The position numbers and the translations under genes are program-made. Shown piece after piece: positions 46,303-60,564 of a stretch of 64,000 bases of DNA. How positions within the stretch are numbered: position 1 is the first letter of the stretch; every line of letters begins with the position of its first letter. The DNA lies in contig OU342631.1 of the NCBI GenBank assembly GCA_910589415.1, positions 1,798,001 through 1,862,000 on the forward strand, written 5' to 3'. The notes beneath the pieces were generated by a model. That model was not told the origin of the DNA and did no database searches. It worked only from the letters and a program-made list of their open reading frames with translations. The DNA is from Malachius bipustulatus. Taxonomy: Eukaryota; Arthropoda; Insecta; Coleoptera; Melyridae.

Positions 46303-47284
46303 ATGCTGATTAAAAAACGCCTAAACCGTGTTTAAATCCAGCTTTCAAATATACGCGCGTGTTTTTTAAAGGTTGCCATAGCAATATCCTCGTAACCTCA
46401 GAAACGAAGTGTAAATGTCAAATTTTTGGTTGTTTTGATTGGAATACCTATACGCTATATTCATGACTTCAAAATGTGCCAATAATAAAAACTACCGTAT
46501 ATTCGTGGATAACGAGTCTTAAAAAGACTATAGCTATGGCATATGGGCAAAGTAGAAGTCATTTGATCTTTTTTTACCTCAAATCAGCTGTCATGGCTTA
46601 CAACTTTAAGAAACATATCACAGCCAACTTGATGTAAAAACATCTGGAAGGGGATATATACGCTTCACTTGACCAAGCGCTACTATTGGGCATTTTTTGG
46701 GCTAATGCTGCCATCTAATTTACGAATGCATAACCGAGTGCATAACTTACTTGATGGAAAAAAAGCCTAGGTAACATAGCAGATCTGCTTGTGTTGATTT
46801 TTCAGGATTAAATTAAGCTCCAGACTAAGTACTTGTACAATAGGACCAGAATAACTTGGCCTCTGGTTCTGAGAATTACTGTTGAAGACGGGTTATATTA
46901 GAAATGTACTGTACTGATTGGTCATTGCAGATTTCAGGCATGGCTATAGCAGGGTATAGGTAGTCGAGTTAGTAATTTTTAAAAGTTTTCCTGATATTGT
47001 AGGTAAAAAGCAAAATACTCCCTCCTCAAACGGCCAACTTATTTTGGACGTATTGTACCTAGTTTTGTACCTAAATGCCAACGGATTGAAAAATTCAAAT
47101 CTTTCAGTACCATAGAATAGCACATGAAAAGTTAGGATAGGGAAATGTAAGCAGTTTTCCTTTATCGTGAACCGTATTTGAAAAAACGCGAATCTCACTT
47201 GTTTGGAATCTCATAAAATTCTCAATTTAAACTGCAACTGTGAAAATTATACTTATCGAATTTTCTAAGGCGACTGTTCCAACT
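46303..47284. other. No recognisable gene
   Basis: Only short frames with no motifs. Confidence 0.45.
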
Positions 47285-48790
47285 TCAAAGATCGACATAG
47301 GACACAGACAGTACAAGAAAACGATCTGCACTGGAGAGCTGACCCAACCTCCAACCTAGGAAACCGTCCATCGTCAAGTGATTCAATCGAGAAGAAGAAA
47401 CATCATTTCCAACAACGGAAAACAAAACAGACCAAAGCATGGGCATGGGGGGGAAGTATGAAAACAACTCCAACTATAGCAATGGCAGTCCCTCTAGACC
47501 TCCCTCCACTTAATTTAATGATAATGGGAAACGCAAGAATTTTACACGTCTACACGGCAAGAAGAGTGGCAGGTCTAAGGTTGCAAGAAGAACCAAGCGA
47601 CAAATATGCGTACCTGCTAAATGCAAACACAGATGACTCCCAAATTTACATTCCAAAGAATTTTGAGAAAAGAATCATAGATCGGAAGGTGATGAATCCA
47701 AAGACCGCAGATAGGCTGGTCAACCTGCTGGTATAAAGACGGATCAAAACAGATCAAAGCGGACTGGTCAGAAATATATGCCATGCTACACTATGCGTAA
47801 GCGAGAATAACAGGAGGGTTTGCAAAAAAAAGGGTGGATCAATGCAACTAACAGTCAGGCGGTCAGGCGGTTCTTAGGGCTATAGAAAACCACAAAATAA
47901 CGTCTAGACTAACCCGGGAATGCCGTGAAAATTTCTAAAGCCTGACGAACCACAACAAAATAACCTTTATATGGGTGCCAGGACATAGCGGAATCACAGG
48001 TAATGAAAAAGCCGACGAGTATGGCAAGAAATGGATTCTTGGTTGGATATATTGGCCCAGAACCAGCTCTGGGAGTACCAAAAAGTACAGCACAGGGTCA
48101 AGTAAGCATTCGGGTTAAGAAAAACCATAGAGAAAATTGGGATAAAAGGACCAATTTTGAGGAAAAGATCATAGATCGGAAGATGGGAAAGACTTCATAA
48201 GGGGCCCAAAAAGCAGGAATCTGTTACGTATATCACAATGGAATTAACGATGGGACAATTTCCCTTAAAGAACACTAACAGCTGGTATTATAAAGGCTCA
48301 TTAAGTTAACGGGCAGATTTCTGTGGCGGTTTCTAAAGAAGGTATCGACTCTGTATGGAAAATATTGCAATTTTGTCATTCTTGGCATAAAAGGGGGGAT
48401 TACAAAAATGTCATTTGACGTCGATATTAGCTTCAAAAACGAGCATAGAAATCTGCCCGTTAATGAGCCTTTAAAATACCCGCTGTAAGCAAAATAAGTT
48501 TTATACAATGAAGACCTGAACTACAGAGAGTACATCAAGGCCAAAGAGACACCTAAACATGTTCTGTGCTAATGTGAGACTCTGGATAGCAAAAGACAGA
48601 ATATTCGAACTGCTAAAAAGGAAGGCGGAAGAATATGACACTCATCCAATGATGGGGCTGTACAAACTAGTACAGGGGACCAGATTGACAGTATGGATGA
48701 CATGAAGCAAAGGGGGTAAGCACAATAAACTCGTGAGGTTGAGCAGGTTCTTCCGACGATCCTGAATCAGACGGCTCTCAAGGAAAAAAT
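47285..48790 (+). pseudogene. R1/Loa-like LINE 3' remnant (linker, RNase H, zinc knuckle)
   Basis: Plus strand. A linker at 47,458-47,735 (M-A-V-P-L-D-L-P-P-L-N-L-M then A-R-I-L) matches the segment after the polymerase of R1/Loa elements. RNase H follows: YKDGSKT near 47,737 (first catalytic Asp), SEIYAM near 47,770 (Glu), and WVPGHSGITGNEKADEYGKK near 47,975-48,030 (the last Asp and the GHS motif). The zinc-knuckle end (P-K-H-V-L-C) lies near 48,550, after the MITE at 48,279-48,485 that splits the remnant. Stops and frameshifts are present; the element is dead. Confidence 0.8.
48279..48485. mobile_element. Harbinger-like MITE, copy 3 (inside a LINE)
   Basis: A 207-bp element with TAA on both sides (48,276-48,278 and 48,486-48,488). 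It starts CAGCTGGTATTATAAAGGCT and ends with a near complement. This is the best preserved of the three copies. It interrupts the LINE between its RNase H and zinc-knuckle parts, so it inserted after that LINE. Confidence 0.85.
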
Positions 48791-49370
48791 GGGAGGGAAA
48801 TCTGAAGATCCTGTTAATATTAGGGAGTTTTTGCAACACATATTAGAACAGGACGTATACGGGAAAGTTCGTAAAGTCTGTAGTTGTTTAGCAAGCTTGA
48901 GTTTCACAAAATGGTAGGTAATAAAGAAAATAATGAAAAACGTGAATATTAACGGTATTATGGGTTCACAGTAGGTACAATAATATATACATATTCAAAA
49001 AATTCCTATTTAGTATACCTACCTACGAACATATACGAGTAATGTAAAAAATGTAAAATATCTCTAAGAAATAAAAAAATCTAAAAAGCAGCATTTGAAT
49101 ACATGGAGAATTGTTGAAAAGTCTCTCCTGAATAACTCAAAAATTCAATAAAAAATATACCATTTTATTTGAAATAACGATGTCAACTTCCGGTTTTTAT
49201 GGAAGTGCCTCCATCTTGAACATATTTCCATTAACAGATAACGTATGCGATTATAACCATAACCAAAATTTCAAATCATTATCATTTTTCATTCCCCTAC
49301 ATGTCTAGTACCTAATGTTCTATCTCAATCAATCACCCTGTACAATAAAAGTAGGTACCTACTTAAAACT
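48791..49370. other. No recognisable gene
   Basis: A+T-rich, with an isolated AATCACCCTGTACAATAA motif near 49,330 that resembles an inverted-repeat element end but has no partner. Confidence 0.4.
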
Positions 49371-49489
49371 TTATTCGATTTGATGTTGTTTAGTACTTAA
49401 GTAGTTTTGTTCGATATTTCTTAATTTCCTTGCATCCTTCCCCATAATCAGGATAATAAAGTGTGTACGCATCATTTCAGCGGAACTGC

Positions 49490-49740
49490 GCAATGCGCCA
49501 TCTAACAAGAACTGCACGAGCGACGCCTCCCACACGACCAGGACGAGGTGGAGCATCACCGCCACCTTGCTCCCTCTAGCGGCCTTATTGGCACTGCTGC
49601 ACAGACCACTGCAGTAGTGTTGCGGCCCCCAACTGCCGAATTCTTGCCGCAGTACAACCGCCACTGCTCCGGTTGTGATCCTCTACAATCTACATATCCC
49701 TAGGATGATGATGAGTGAGAGAACTGAGAAGTGAACTACT
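49490..49740 (-). other. G+C-rich island, possible first exon or promoter of a host gene
   Basis: This 250-bp patch is clearly richer in G+C and CpG than the sequence around it. On the minus strand the frame 49,664-49,371 contains an internal ATG followed by M-L-H-L-V-L-V-V-W-E-A-S-L-V, a hydrophobic stretch that could be a signal peptide, and the frame stays open for another 55 codons. I recognise no protein family, and I see no strong splice donor. It is the only place in the window that looks like unique host coding sequence, but the support is weak. Confidence 0.25.
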
Positions 49741-52700
49741 GCCGTGTAAGGACATCTCGTAGAATATACTCGACGATCGGTTTATAGATTTCCGCTTTCC
49801 GCTACTAACCTACTGTAATGCCATTGAGTAAATCAATGTTGCTTGTGACCTAACGACGTTAATAATTGTTCACCCGGCCTAGACACAGGTGGCTGCAATG
49901 CGATCGGAATTGTATCGAATTGCGCTCGTCAAAGTAAGACTAATAGCCCGGTTACATGATGGATCTGAAAACTCTGACAAATCTTTCCGAAATTCGAAAG
50001 AACGAATCTGGAGCAGAGTGATCTATTTTATAATCATAATGTATCGTCTACCAGGTGTCTCCCACTTGGGATTTTCGAAATTTAAATGAAATAATAGAAA
50101 CACACTCATACTTACAAAAAGTTCAAACAAAATTTTTTTTGTAAACCAACAATTCCAACATGAATTCCTGCTTATTTTCACTTTCAGCGTAATTACTCCA
50201 CATTAAATCAAGACATACCTACATTCATTAACATTATGAGATGACACCATGAACAATTAATCCAGAAAGAGATTAAGAGACTTACCTATACATTTTAAGA
50301 ACACAAAGGCATGGTAGTTGTTGATTAAAAAAAAAAGAAACTTGAGAAAGTATAAAACTTTTGGTTACCTACCTGATTCTTAATTTTAAATCTTAGAACT
50401 CCATTAACGTCAATATGAAAACAACCGTCTGTCGCCCTTACCTATTCAGGGTGTTACGCAATTTATGAATTTATTCTTCAAGAGGCTATAAGTCCCCAAA
50501 AAATTGATATCATTATGACAATCAGAAGAAGGTAGTTCAAGAAACTTTTGGTGTTCGAGAAAAAAAAATAATGAAAATTTGTCGAACACACATAATTATG
50601 TGAGTCTGCTGAGAAATTAAACAAGTTTCCATAATATATCAAATCAAAATTATTCACGTGAGGCACTGCATCAGCGATTCCCAAAATTTTCTACGATTTC
50701 GAATTCGAATGGAGGTCACTATTTCAGTTTTTTTTTTTTTAGTTTTTCCCCCAGATAAATGCATATCCTGCGAGCTTACCTAAGTGAGTTTACCTAAGAA
50801 AAGTCACAAATTGTGTAGCACCCTGAATATTGAAAACAAGCTTGAAGCAAAACATTTTATACCAGAAGATTTTGATTAAACTTGGCATGTGATAAGTCTA
50901 AGTTTGACCTAATGCGGTTCAGGCTTATCTAATTAGAAAAAATAACCACTTATTTATTTCAAATTGGACATTCTGTATATTTTCTAAGATTTGGGTTGAA
51001 CTTGCATATACATACATAAGTACCTACATTTCCTACCAGCTTTTACATGCACTTTTGCAGCGAAAAGCAATAACTGATGACTTCTGAAAAAACGGAAAAA
51101 TTACTATAAATTTTTAGAAAAAGATCTTAACTCGGATCTTAATCTACTTAGCGCTAGAAATTCTCATCCAAAATTGGAAAAGCGTACTATACATTTAATA
51201 ACTGGAAATAGGAATTAGATATAATTTTTGAACAAGAAACACTTTCGTTAGAAAGTAACTAGTTTTGGAGTTGATTGAATCCAAGTCCATTTTTAATTGG
51301 TTAATTGATCACTGCAGCAAGTTTACCTTATATCCGGTTGGGCCAGATATCTAGGTATCCGGTATACCCGGCCTTCTAAAAACAGAACTAATGTCAGATT
51401 TCATTATTTGGCAACGATAATAAACAAGTAAAAAGAACATAGTATATTTTTTGGTCAAATAATAACAAAACATAACTAAATTAAATTTGATTCTGTATAA
51501 ATTAATTTTGAAAACGAAACAGATGAGTAGAGTAGAATTATTTTTGTTTTGTATTCTCCGTTAAAGATATATTTTATATTTTGATCGTCCTTTTCAGCTG
51601 ATAGACGATGCGTTTTTACCTCTTAGAATGTCCTCTCACTGTCTACGCTCTTTGGAGCACCATTTTCAGTAATAGTAATTGACGGTTTTTATGATCCGGT
51701 TCCGGTTCCGGTATCCGACTGAAAGTGTTGGATTCGGTTCCGATATCCGGCATGTCTAAAAAGGTATAACAGCTTCAAACCTAGTTGGTGGTTCTTACAT
51801 CTATTACCTTTATCTTTAGGTCTCCTAGAGATTATCACCGCGTTCAATAGAGATAATAGAAACAAAAACAGATATGTCCAAAAAGAAAAAGTTTAAGAAT
51901 GAAGGTCTGGAAAACGAGTAATAAAGCGTAGAAGGAATCTCGTGTACTAATCTACCTATTGGTAAACGTTCGGTTGAGTGGTTGCATAATGAGGTGTAGT
52001 GCCCTCGCAGATATGTTGCGAAGGATTTATCAGCATCCTGGATTATCTTAATTATTTAACAAGCTCTGATCAAAGGAAACCCTACAAATTATCAGAAATT
52101 GAAACAATCACCAGATTCTTACAATTATTATTAAATGAAAGAAATGCGGTTAAATCCAGTTAAGGTTATTTATTCAATGTCGAACGTTATATAGTTAGAC
52201 GATTTGAGATACGACGATCCATTTATAAACCAGAAGCTACTGCAGAATTTCATCAAGAACTAAATGTTAAAAAACAGCAACTATAGAGGAAATAAATTAC
52301 TAGGTAGGTAATTAATATAATAATTCAAAGTCCAAAAAGTATTTTCAAAAATATAATTTAATCGTTTCATCAGAAATATGATGAAAATTTGACTCGTCTG
52401 CACAATCTTTTCCCTATAATGACAGTTTTCCTGAGAAATATTGTAACCTGAATTTCTAGGAAAAGGTTTATAAAATCTGAGCAAATATACAGAGGGTGTT
52501 GAAACGACAGCTACGTCAGATTGATAATAAGTTGGTTATAAAATTATTATCAAATAAAATGGTTCATACAAATCTCAAACCTGAAAACTAATGTCCAAAC
52601 AAGAAAAAATACTTAATTTCAAAGAACAATAAATCACATTAAAATCAATGATCTTTTCACAGTGACCAAGACCATCAAGATTTATGCGATATTTCCTGAC

Positions 52701-55700
52701 ATAGGTACATAATATACTTGAATAACTGAATATCCCATCCGTTACGATTTTTTTTTTAAATAACTTGATGCAAATAATTTTACATGTCTGATTGAAATTT
52801 AAATTTCATGATTCTATCTCTCATAATTCAGAAGGTGCATGACTCAAATAACTAAAGCCCATATCTCATGATAATTACGAAAATTTATCTCATGTCAATA
52901 TACCTAAGTCTGGGTCACTAATATTTACACAATAATTTTGTATTATGTAATTCGACACCTGGTCAACAAATTAATAGGATGTGATCCGCTCCATTATATG
53001 GAGTGGGAAAATAGGTCATATAAAGTGGCTTCAATATTTTTGAAGTTCTTAGAATCTCATGAATTAGTAAGCATGCAAGAATCAAATATCTCTAGTCCGG
53101 GTTCGTCCAAACTCGTTCTCCAGACTTGTCAGTGTTTATCCGGATCCTATGTAATCGCAACATAAACAGTATCCCACAGTTGCTGCTCATGAAAATTGTG
53201 CTATTTCAGTCCGTCTATTTTAAGCTCATTCGTTAAATATTCAGTCAATCACAAACTCCGGAATTACTTTGCAATGAATTTACCCAACTTGATATGGATT
53301 TAATCCATTAGAGAGGACACAGAGTCCTGATGGCAACTGACCTGCATAGGTATGATATATCCTGTAAAACGAATCGATTTGCAAAAATATTCAGGGTGAG
53401 TTTTCTCGATTTGTAATAGTTTATATCACCTTAACCAGAGATAGATTTTTGAAAAACTTGTTTTTTTTGTGATTTATTTCAAGTTGGCCTATTAATAGAT
53501 AGGTACCTACTATTAAAGGCTAATGACCGTCAAGATACTATCACTATTTTGGAAAATTTACTTAATCACTTATTTTTGGAGTAGGGGTCATTTAATGACG
53601 ACTCCAAATATTCCATAGAAATGCTTTGTATAAATTTCAAAGGAAATGTTCGTTTTATTATTTTCAAATGTATATGATTTCGGTAATTATGGCCGTATTT
53701 CCTGGGCAGTTTTGAAAACCCATACCTATACACTGCGAAAAGGCTTACCTTGAATATCTGCATCAAATAATAATTTTCTGAATGCTATTTTCGGAATTGA
53801 ATAATAAGGGAAAAATTAAACTTTGAGGATAAACTGATTTTGTGATTGGTGTGTTGTTTAAATAGTCGGATATACTTATAATAGTCACTTTTCTACCCTG
53901 TATAAAATGGACCAGTGAAATGATAATTTCAAAGATTGCTTTTTAGCGGCTTAATGTTAAGGCCTATTATTGTCTACTATTAGATTAACAACTACTGTCA
54001 CTTAGTTCTAGGGCTGTGCATTCCTTGTGAATCGAATACTGGCGTCTCAATTTCCAAATAGGTCTGCTTAAAAATAATTGTTCTTTGGCTAGGTAACGAC
54101 ATGATTTTATAAAAAATATGAAATGGATCGCTGAAATATTGTTAAATTTTTACCAAATTGGTTTAAAAAAAAACTAATTTTAGATTGACGAAATAGTCGC
54201 AATTCTATTACATTGAACGAAAAGCTGTTACTTTATGGTTATTTAAAACTTTTCCAGCTTATTTAGAGTGCAGGTAAAGACTTACCTATACCTACTTTGT
54301 GTTCCAAGAAGGTTTACAAACTTAAATCAAGGAAAAAAGTCTTCAAAAGTATCTATAATACGGTCTAGAGAAATCATATTATCTTTGACTAAATTTAAAT
54401 GAAACACAAATGACTCGATTTTGCAGAAGTTTTTGGTTAGAACTTCAGTTAAGTATCTCTTCCTAGGAGAAAGTCGGTCATCAATAATTTTAATTTTGTG
54501 AATGGCTATATTGCCTGAATCTATAAAATTTGTTGTCTTATTCCTGGACAACATTTTCTTCTATCTTGTCTTAAATTACAAGAATTTTGCACTCGTTGTT
54601 TTTGAGAGTCTGAGAGTCTCAGCACTTCTGCGTTCGTTATTCTGCCAATCTATACAATTTTAAAATCTTGAGAAAGTACATCACACTTCCAACGCAAAAA
54701 AATTGCACTTCACCTTAAAAGAAGTTTGTTTAATCTAAAAAGTCCGGTTCGTCTCATTTTTAAGACGAAATCTAGACTAGGTACCAAATTAGTTGGGTGA
54801 TACTATAAACTATTAACTACTGAGTAATTTTACTAAGAATTTTTTACCAACATTGCGCTTTTCATTTCATATTTTTTAGAACAGTAGATATACTTCCAGA
54901 TCTATAATAAGATTATTGAATTTTTAAAAAGACGAAGCATAGGTAAACTTTGATCAAAAAAACTTACAGATACATTTTGTTCTAATATTAACATCAATTT
55001 TTTTATAGTCTTATATCCTTTTATTTCCCAATTCATTGCAAATTCAAAACTTCGAATCAATACTGTTCTGTGATAATAAAAAGCATAAAAAGCGTAGGTA
55101 TACCTACATTACCTGATTTAAATGTCGTGTTTTCCTTCATACTTTTTTACCTTGTGGCTTAATAATTGAAAAAATATTTTACACGGCCCATTCATGAGGG
55201 TTTGATCTAATAACAAAAGCTCTACGTTAATAAATACTGCGTATAAATACATAATACTTTCAATACTTTACAGACTTAATTTATCGCTTATTGTAACATG
55301 TTAGTCTTTTTCTCTTGGTTTTCCTCTATTGTCAATTGCTTTTCTCAGTGTGTCAAATGATTTTCTTATTTTTCTATCTATCAATGTCTATAGTCGTTGA
55401 TTTATCAATCAATTTCCCTTTATGTCAAATTGGTTTCACTTTAAATCAATTATTGCTTTTCCTATTTATGTGCAGTGAAAATTTTATGAACATTGGAAAA
55501 GCATTTGGTATAATACATGGAATCTTTAATTTGTAGAAGATAAATTTAAATTGAAAAATCACACAAAATTCTGATTGACAAATTTGGAAACATAATTTTA
55601 TTGACAAAAAAAACTAAAGAAAAGGACTATTCCTCAATATAAATTTTATGTTCTCAAATTTTGAAAAGCTCCTCAGAAAATGTCAAAAAGCTCTTACAGC

Positions 55701-57985
55701 AATATACTTGAAATTTAAATTTTAAATAGAAGTTTTTTTGTCTAATATAATTTTGTGTTCCTTCATATGTAAGTTTTCCTTAGATACAAAATATATTTTA
55801 ATGATTTGTTAATATTAAACTATTATTGCATCGCTTAGCTTAATAATTGAGTCCTAAAACTGCTCATTATAACGATTTAGTGGCCTAAAAATAAAATTTT
55901 CCTATTATCCAATATTCAAGGCCTAAAATTTCCCTCAAGTGGATAAATTAGTGCAGTCAACGAATTATGTGTTAAAATATAATATGAAATCACGACTTAA
56001 AGAGTAAATTTACAAAATCACCAATTATTATCACTGAATATACACTTTTTAATTAATAGAACAGTAAAAAAGGATATCCCTTGTGCTGCAGATTTTTTTA
56101 ATATTGCACAGTTGACCTGCCAAAGACATGCAGAAATCAAATTTTATGATTATAGATTTGGAACTTTTGACTTCATTGGTTCTTTGCGAAACAGAAAGCG
56201 ATAAACCATGGTTTCTGAATTTGGCTATTGATCTTTGCTGCCTTATGTATTCGTAACAAATCTAGTTGACAAATAAAGTAACTGTAACTCTCTATACTAG
56301 TCTGTAGTAGATATGTTTCTAGTGCCTCCGCAATTGTAGTATTAGCGACCTGGGTGATTCGTTTAGGTGTAGTTTTCATAACAAAGCACTCAACAAAGGA
56401 GTTGTGATTACATTAAAGAACACTCAGTCGCCTTCCTTACGGCTGTTTTTATATAATTACAAACGGATTACCAACACAAACACTAAAAACAACCATATCC
56501 GCTTCTATTTACCGGCTTTGCTTATACTTTGGAAACCCATTTCTAAGGATTACAAAGACTAAGGCCAGCACAAAGTTACATTGTCCTTACAAGTTGTTCT
56601 TTTAGAAACTTTGGTATTTTCCAAATACCACCCCTGGTTCTCAAAAATGTTAATCATCAAAGGCTTGACGTGAAACACCAAAATGTTGTACCGATTTGCA
56701 AGATGACTCTTTGAGTGGTAGGTGCCTGCTACTAAAAAATAACTACAGACTCTGTTCCAAGAAACTAGCTCATCTCAATTTTGAAAGCTATCAATAATAG
56801 GTACTCATCTAGGTAATAAGATGATCCAACTCTTACCTGGGCCTACGCTAATCCTGATTAAAATTCTTCAAATTCCCTGCATGGAGCTCCCTTTACTCGA
56901 ATTGATTTTTTACTGTGAGAGAAATCAGGAGTTCAGGAAAGTTAGAGAATTTTCATCACGATCTGCATACCTAGATCCAGGTAGAATTGACTCATTTGGT
57001 ACCGAAACCAAGAACCTTTATGAGCTATTCTAAAGAATAAAATTTTCCAGAGGCATTTTAGAATCAAATTAATCACCAATTGATAATGAAAACTGTAATA
57101 CTACAACATTTCTTGAATAATACCAAAATGACACACCTACATAATAGGGAATGGAATTGAAGTAACGCATTAATCAATAAAAGGAAAATGAGTGACCTTT
57201 GAGCCAAATCCCAAAATGTCGTTTTCTTTTGCAACCCTTTCCCCTTAAATTTCAATCTCAGAGGGATATAGCTGAGAGTGGTTTACAAAAAAGTGACAAT
57301 TTAAAAACAAAAATGGACCGCGTTTGGGATTTTGCTAAAAAGTTATTTAAGACGTGAAATAATGTTTGCGTTAGGCAATCCTAAAATGTATAAAAAATGT
57401 GGAAAGTGTAAAATTATTTTAATGGAGAGAAATATACAGACTAGGCACTAAGGTTTAGTTTTGATGCGTGGTCTCAATAAGAATCAAACGATAGGTACCA
57501 AGACCTTATTGGGTCATATTGTTGAAATTCGTTTTTTCTTTATGTAAAGACAGCTGTATGTACATTTTCTTACGCTCGCCCTGCATTTTAATACTCAAAC
57601 ATATCCAGATAATGGTGCAAATAATACTGTCTAAAATTCATAATTTTAATATCTACTGTCGTATTTGTAAATACCTACATGTAATAAGAAACTCTTCATT
57701 TAGCTGGAATAAAATAAATGTTCGCATAGACTAAAAAGGTCTCCATGTCTTACATTTACAACTAATCCTGTATTTGTGTTAATTTTATGCATTTTTAGGT
57801 ATAAAATTTATATAATTTAAGTTTGTTTAATACTCTTATAATTATTGTAGTTTTCCCATTGTATAAACAACTAAATTGTACATAAGAGACAAATTAATAA
57901 ATTATAACGATTAGTTTTTAAGTACTAGATAGTTATAAAGTTGAAATCCTACATAGTTTATATATTGAAAATATTACATTTTATA
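49741..57985. other. Long A+T-rich stretch with no supported gene
   Basis: Scattered open frames below 80 codons without motifs, several CAGGGTG-type words (about 50,450, 52,493, 53,392) without partners, and no tandem arrays. It could be intergenic or intronic sequence of a host gene outside the window. Confidence 0.5.
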
Positions 57986-58126
57986 CAGGACGGTCTAGCG
58001 AACTTATTTTAGGTTTTTCAACATTAAATAAATATAATAGGCGTGCATGTAGATTATACTAAGAGTTGAAGCTTGAAAAAGACAAAATTTGCAAAATATT
58101 GAACTTCCCCATGCTGGACCGTCCTG
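57986..58126. mobile_element. 141-bp MITE with TATA-flanked CAGGACGGTC ends
   Basis: CAGGACGGTC at 57,986 is inverted as GACCGTCCTG ending at 58,126. TATA flanks both sides (57,982-57,985 with one variant base, and 58,127-58,130), so TA or a longer A/T word may be the duplicated target. The interior is A+T rich and non-coding. Confidence 0.6.
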
Positions 58127-60560
58127 TATATTAAAGTTTTTGAACTCTTCATAAATTAATGACTCAAATTTGAAATAATTATTTCGTCTTACTTATATTT
58201 ATAAGTTAGCTCATGTTTTTCATAAGGTGTAAAGTGTTCCGTACTCTCAAGCTTTTATAATTTCTTCACTAATGAGGTTTTCAGGTTTAAGACGCTATTG
58301 AATTGTTCATATTGTATTGTAATTAGAACCAAACACTACTTATCTACCTGAAGGTCGTATTGCTTCCGAAATTAGAGATCCCCTAATTCCATATATTACT
58401 TATTGTTATTACCTACCTAACTTATACCTGAAAAATATATTTTCAAGTTGCTATATTCAATTATCTAGAAGACAAAAATGATGCTACATATTATTGTAAA
58501 AAATAATAATTAACGTAACAATACGGCACCATATACTTATGTAATGATTATACTAAGTATATATAATTGGCTTCACTTTTTTTCTTCGTTTGATTGGCAG
58601 TTATATTTTTTTAATCACCATGAGTATTCAAGCACATTTACACGTTCATAGGCTATGATGTATGTTGAAAATCTATGAAAATGTTAACCTGTATTATAGA
58701 GATCAGCTGATGTTCGACCACAAAAATATTGTAAATTTTATAATGTTGTAGTGAATTTTCATAGAAATTGCACTAAATGTGTAGCGTAAAATTTCCTCAG
58801 TTCCTGTTTCATAATTTTACAACTTTTAAACGAACGAATAAACTAATCTAAAACTTATGAACTAAATTAAAACGAAACTACTACCTAGAATACTCGTAAA
58901 TTGATATAAATAAAAATGTGACATGTAAGAACTTTAAAATACATTTTTTTCTTTCAAAAATTTTTCTCGCTTGTGCTAAACTAATTTTTGTTTATTTTAT
59001 TTGACTTACAACAACCTAATATAATTAGTAATAGGTAGTAATTTTAATAAAATTAGAGCTAACAGTTTTGAGGGATAAATATTAGGTATTATTCAGGCAA
59101 TATAGATTTTGACCTTAAAGTTATTAAAAAAACATATCAGTCAAGTTATATTATTCAATAATGTTAACTTTGAATAAAAAATATAGAACCCATTACATAT
59201 CCAAGCTTCAATCCGTGATGTTCCATACGTAAGTAACCTAACTGTAGTCAAAAATGTGTCAATTGTCGAAAAATAACCTGCCTACTATCCTAAACAATTA
59301 CAAAACAAAAAAAAATAGGAGTTGAACGAGATGATAATAAAAAAAAATCTTCCAGTTCCTTAATAATTTATTAATAATGCTAATTCCAATTGTCTAATAT
59401 TATACAGGCTGATCAGAAAATTACAATTAATCTTTAAAAAAAAGATCCGATGGTAAGTTTTTGAGTTACAAAGTTTCCCTCATCCAAGCTTGAAGCAAAT
59501 TTTTAAATAACTACGACAGAAGTAAGTAAATATTTCAGTCCACTATATAATAGGTTTTGGATCAAATATTACACAAATGAGCTTTTTTACACAGGAATTG
59601 AAAATGTAAAAAATTAACAACATAGGTAGGTACCTAAATCTGAAATAAATTTGAAGTTTGGCAACCTTATATGATATTATGGAAATTAAAATACTCATAT
59701 TATGTTCGATGAAATGTCGTTGCCATTGCCATGCACGTTAATTTTTATAAAAATGGTCATTTTTCTTTGTAAGAAAATAACTTAGAGCACTGCGGCAAGA
59801 AAATTTCTTACTTTTGAAAGTGAACTTCATCAGCATGCTCCGATGACCGCTCGAGTTACTCATCATCTCGTATAAAGCACGGCGTTTCATAGATTTGGCA
59901 GCCTGGTGTAAAATTTAGTCAAATCCGGAGTATTCACAGGCGAGGAGCGTGCTTACACATTGTTAAATTGTAAAGAAAAAGCTAAAACTCTTGTAATACT
60001 TCACAGAATATGAAATATACTGTCTGCTAAAAACATTTGCGCTCCCTAAAACTAACCCCACCAAGATGAAAAATGTTGATAACAAAATTTTGACTGTTGA
60101 TGTAAAAACTATTGATCCAAACATGACAAAAAATAAAATATTAAATTAGAACCTCTTGACTTTGATAATATCTGAAAACACTTCCAAGTTTTCTGCGAAA
60201 ATACTTGTTCTTTACTTAGCATTCACTCAGTCATTGAGACAGCATAAAATTAGAAGAAGCATTAAAGAAGCTATCAAATTTTGAAAATTTGAATAGTTTG
60301 GTAGTTTTTAATTAAAATGAAATCTGAACGTAGAGAGGGTATGTTAAGTGCCAAAATGCTGTGTCGATGGACAGTTTAAGTCATATACTTAAGACATGTT
60401 CAAAGTTCATTTATGAATGAGATGCAGGAACTTCTGGATGCCTTAATTGTTCATCTAATGTTGCTCATGGTAACACGATTACTGACTGCTGGTGGTTACT
60501 TCGATGATAATGCTAATCCTTTAGATCGAGTAGTTTTCAATACTGACACAGTATTTGCAA
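58127..60560. other. No recognisable gene
   Basis: A+T-rich, only short frames. The last few hundred bases may hold eroded 5' sequence of the LINE that follows, but no motif supports it. Confidence 0.45.
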
Positions 60561-60564
60561 AGCT

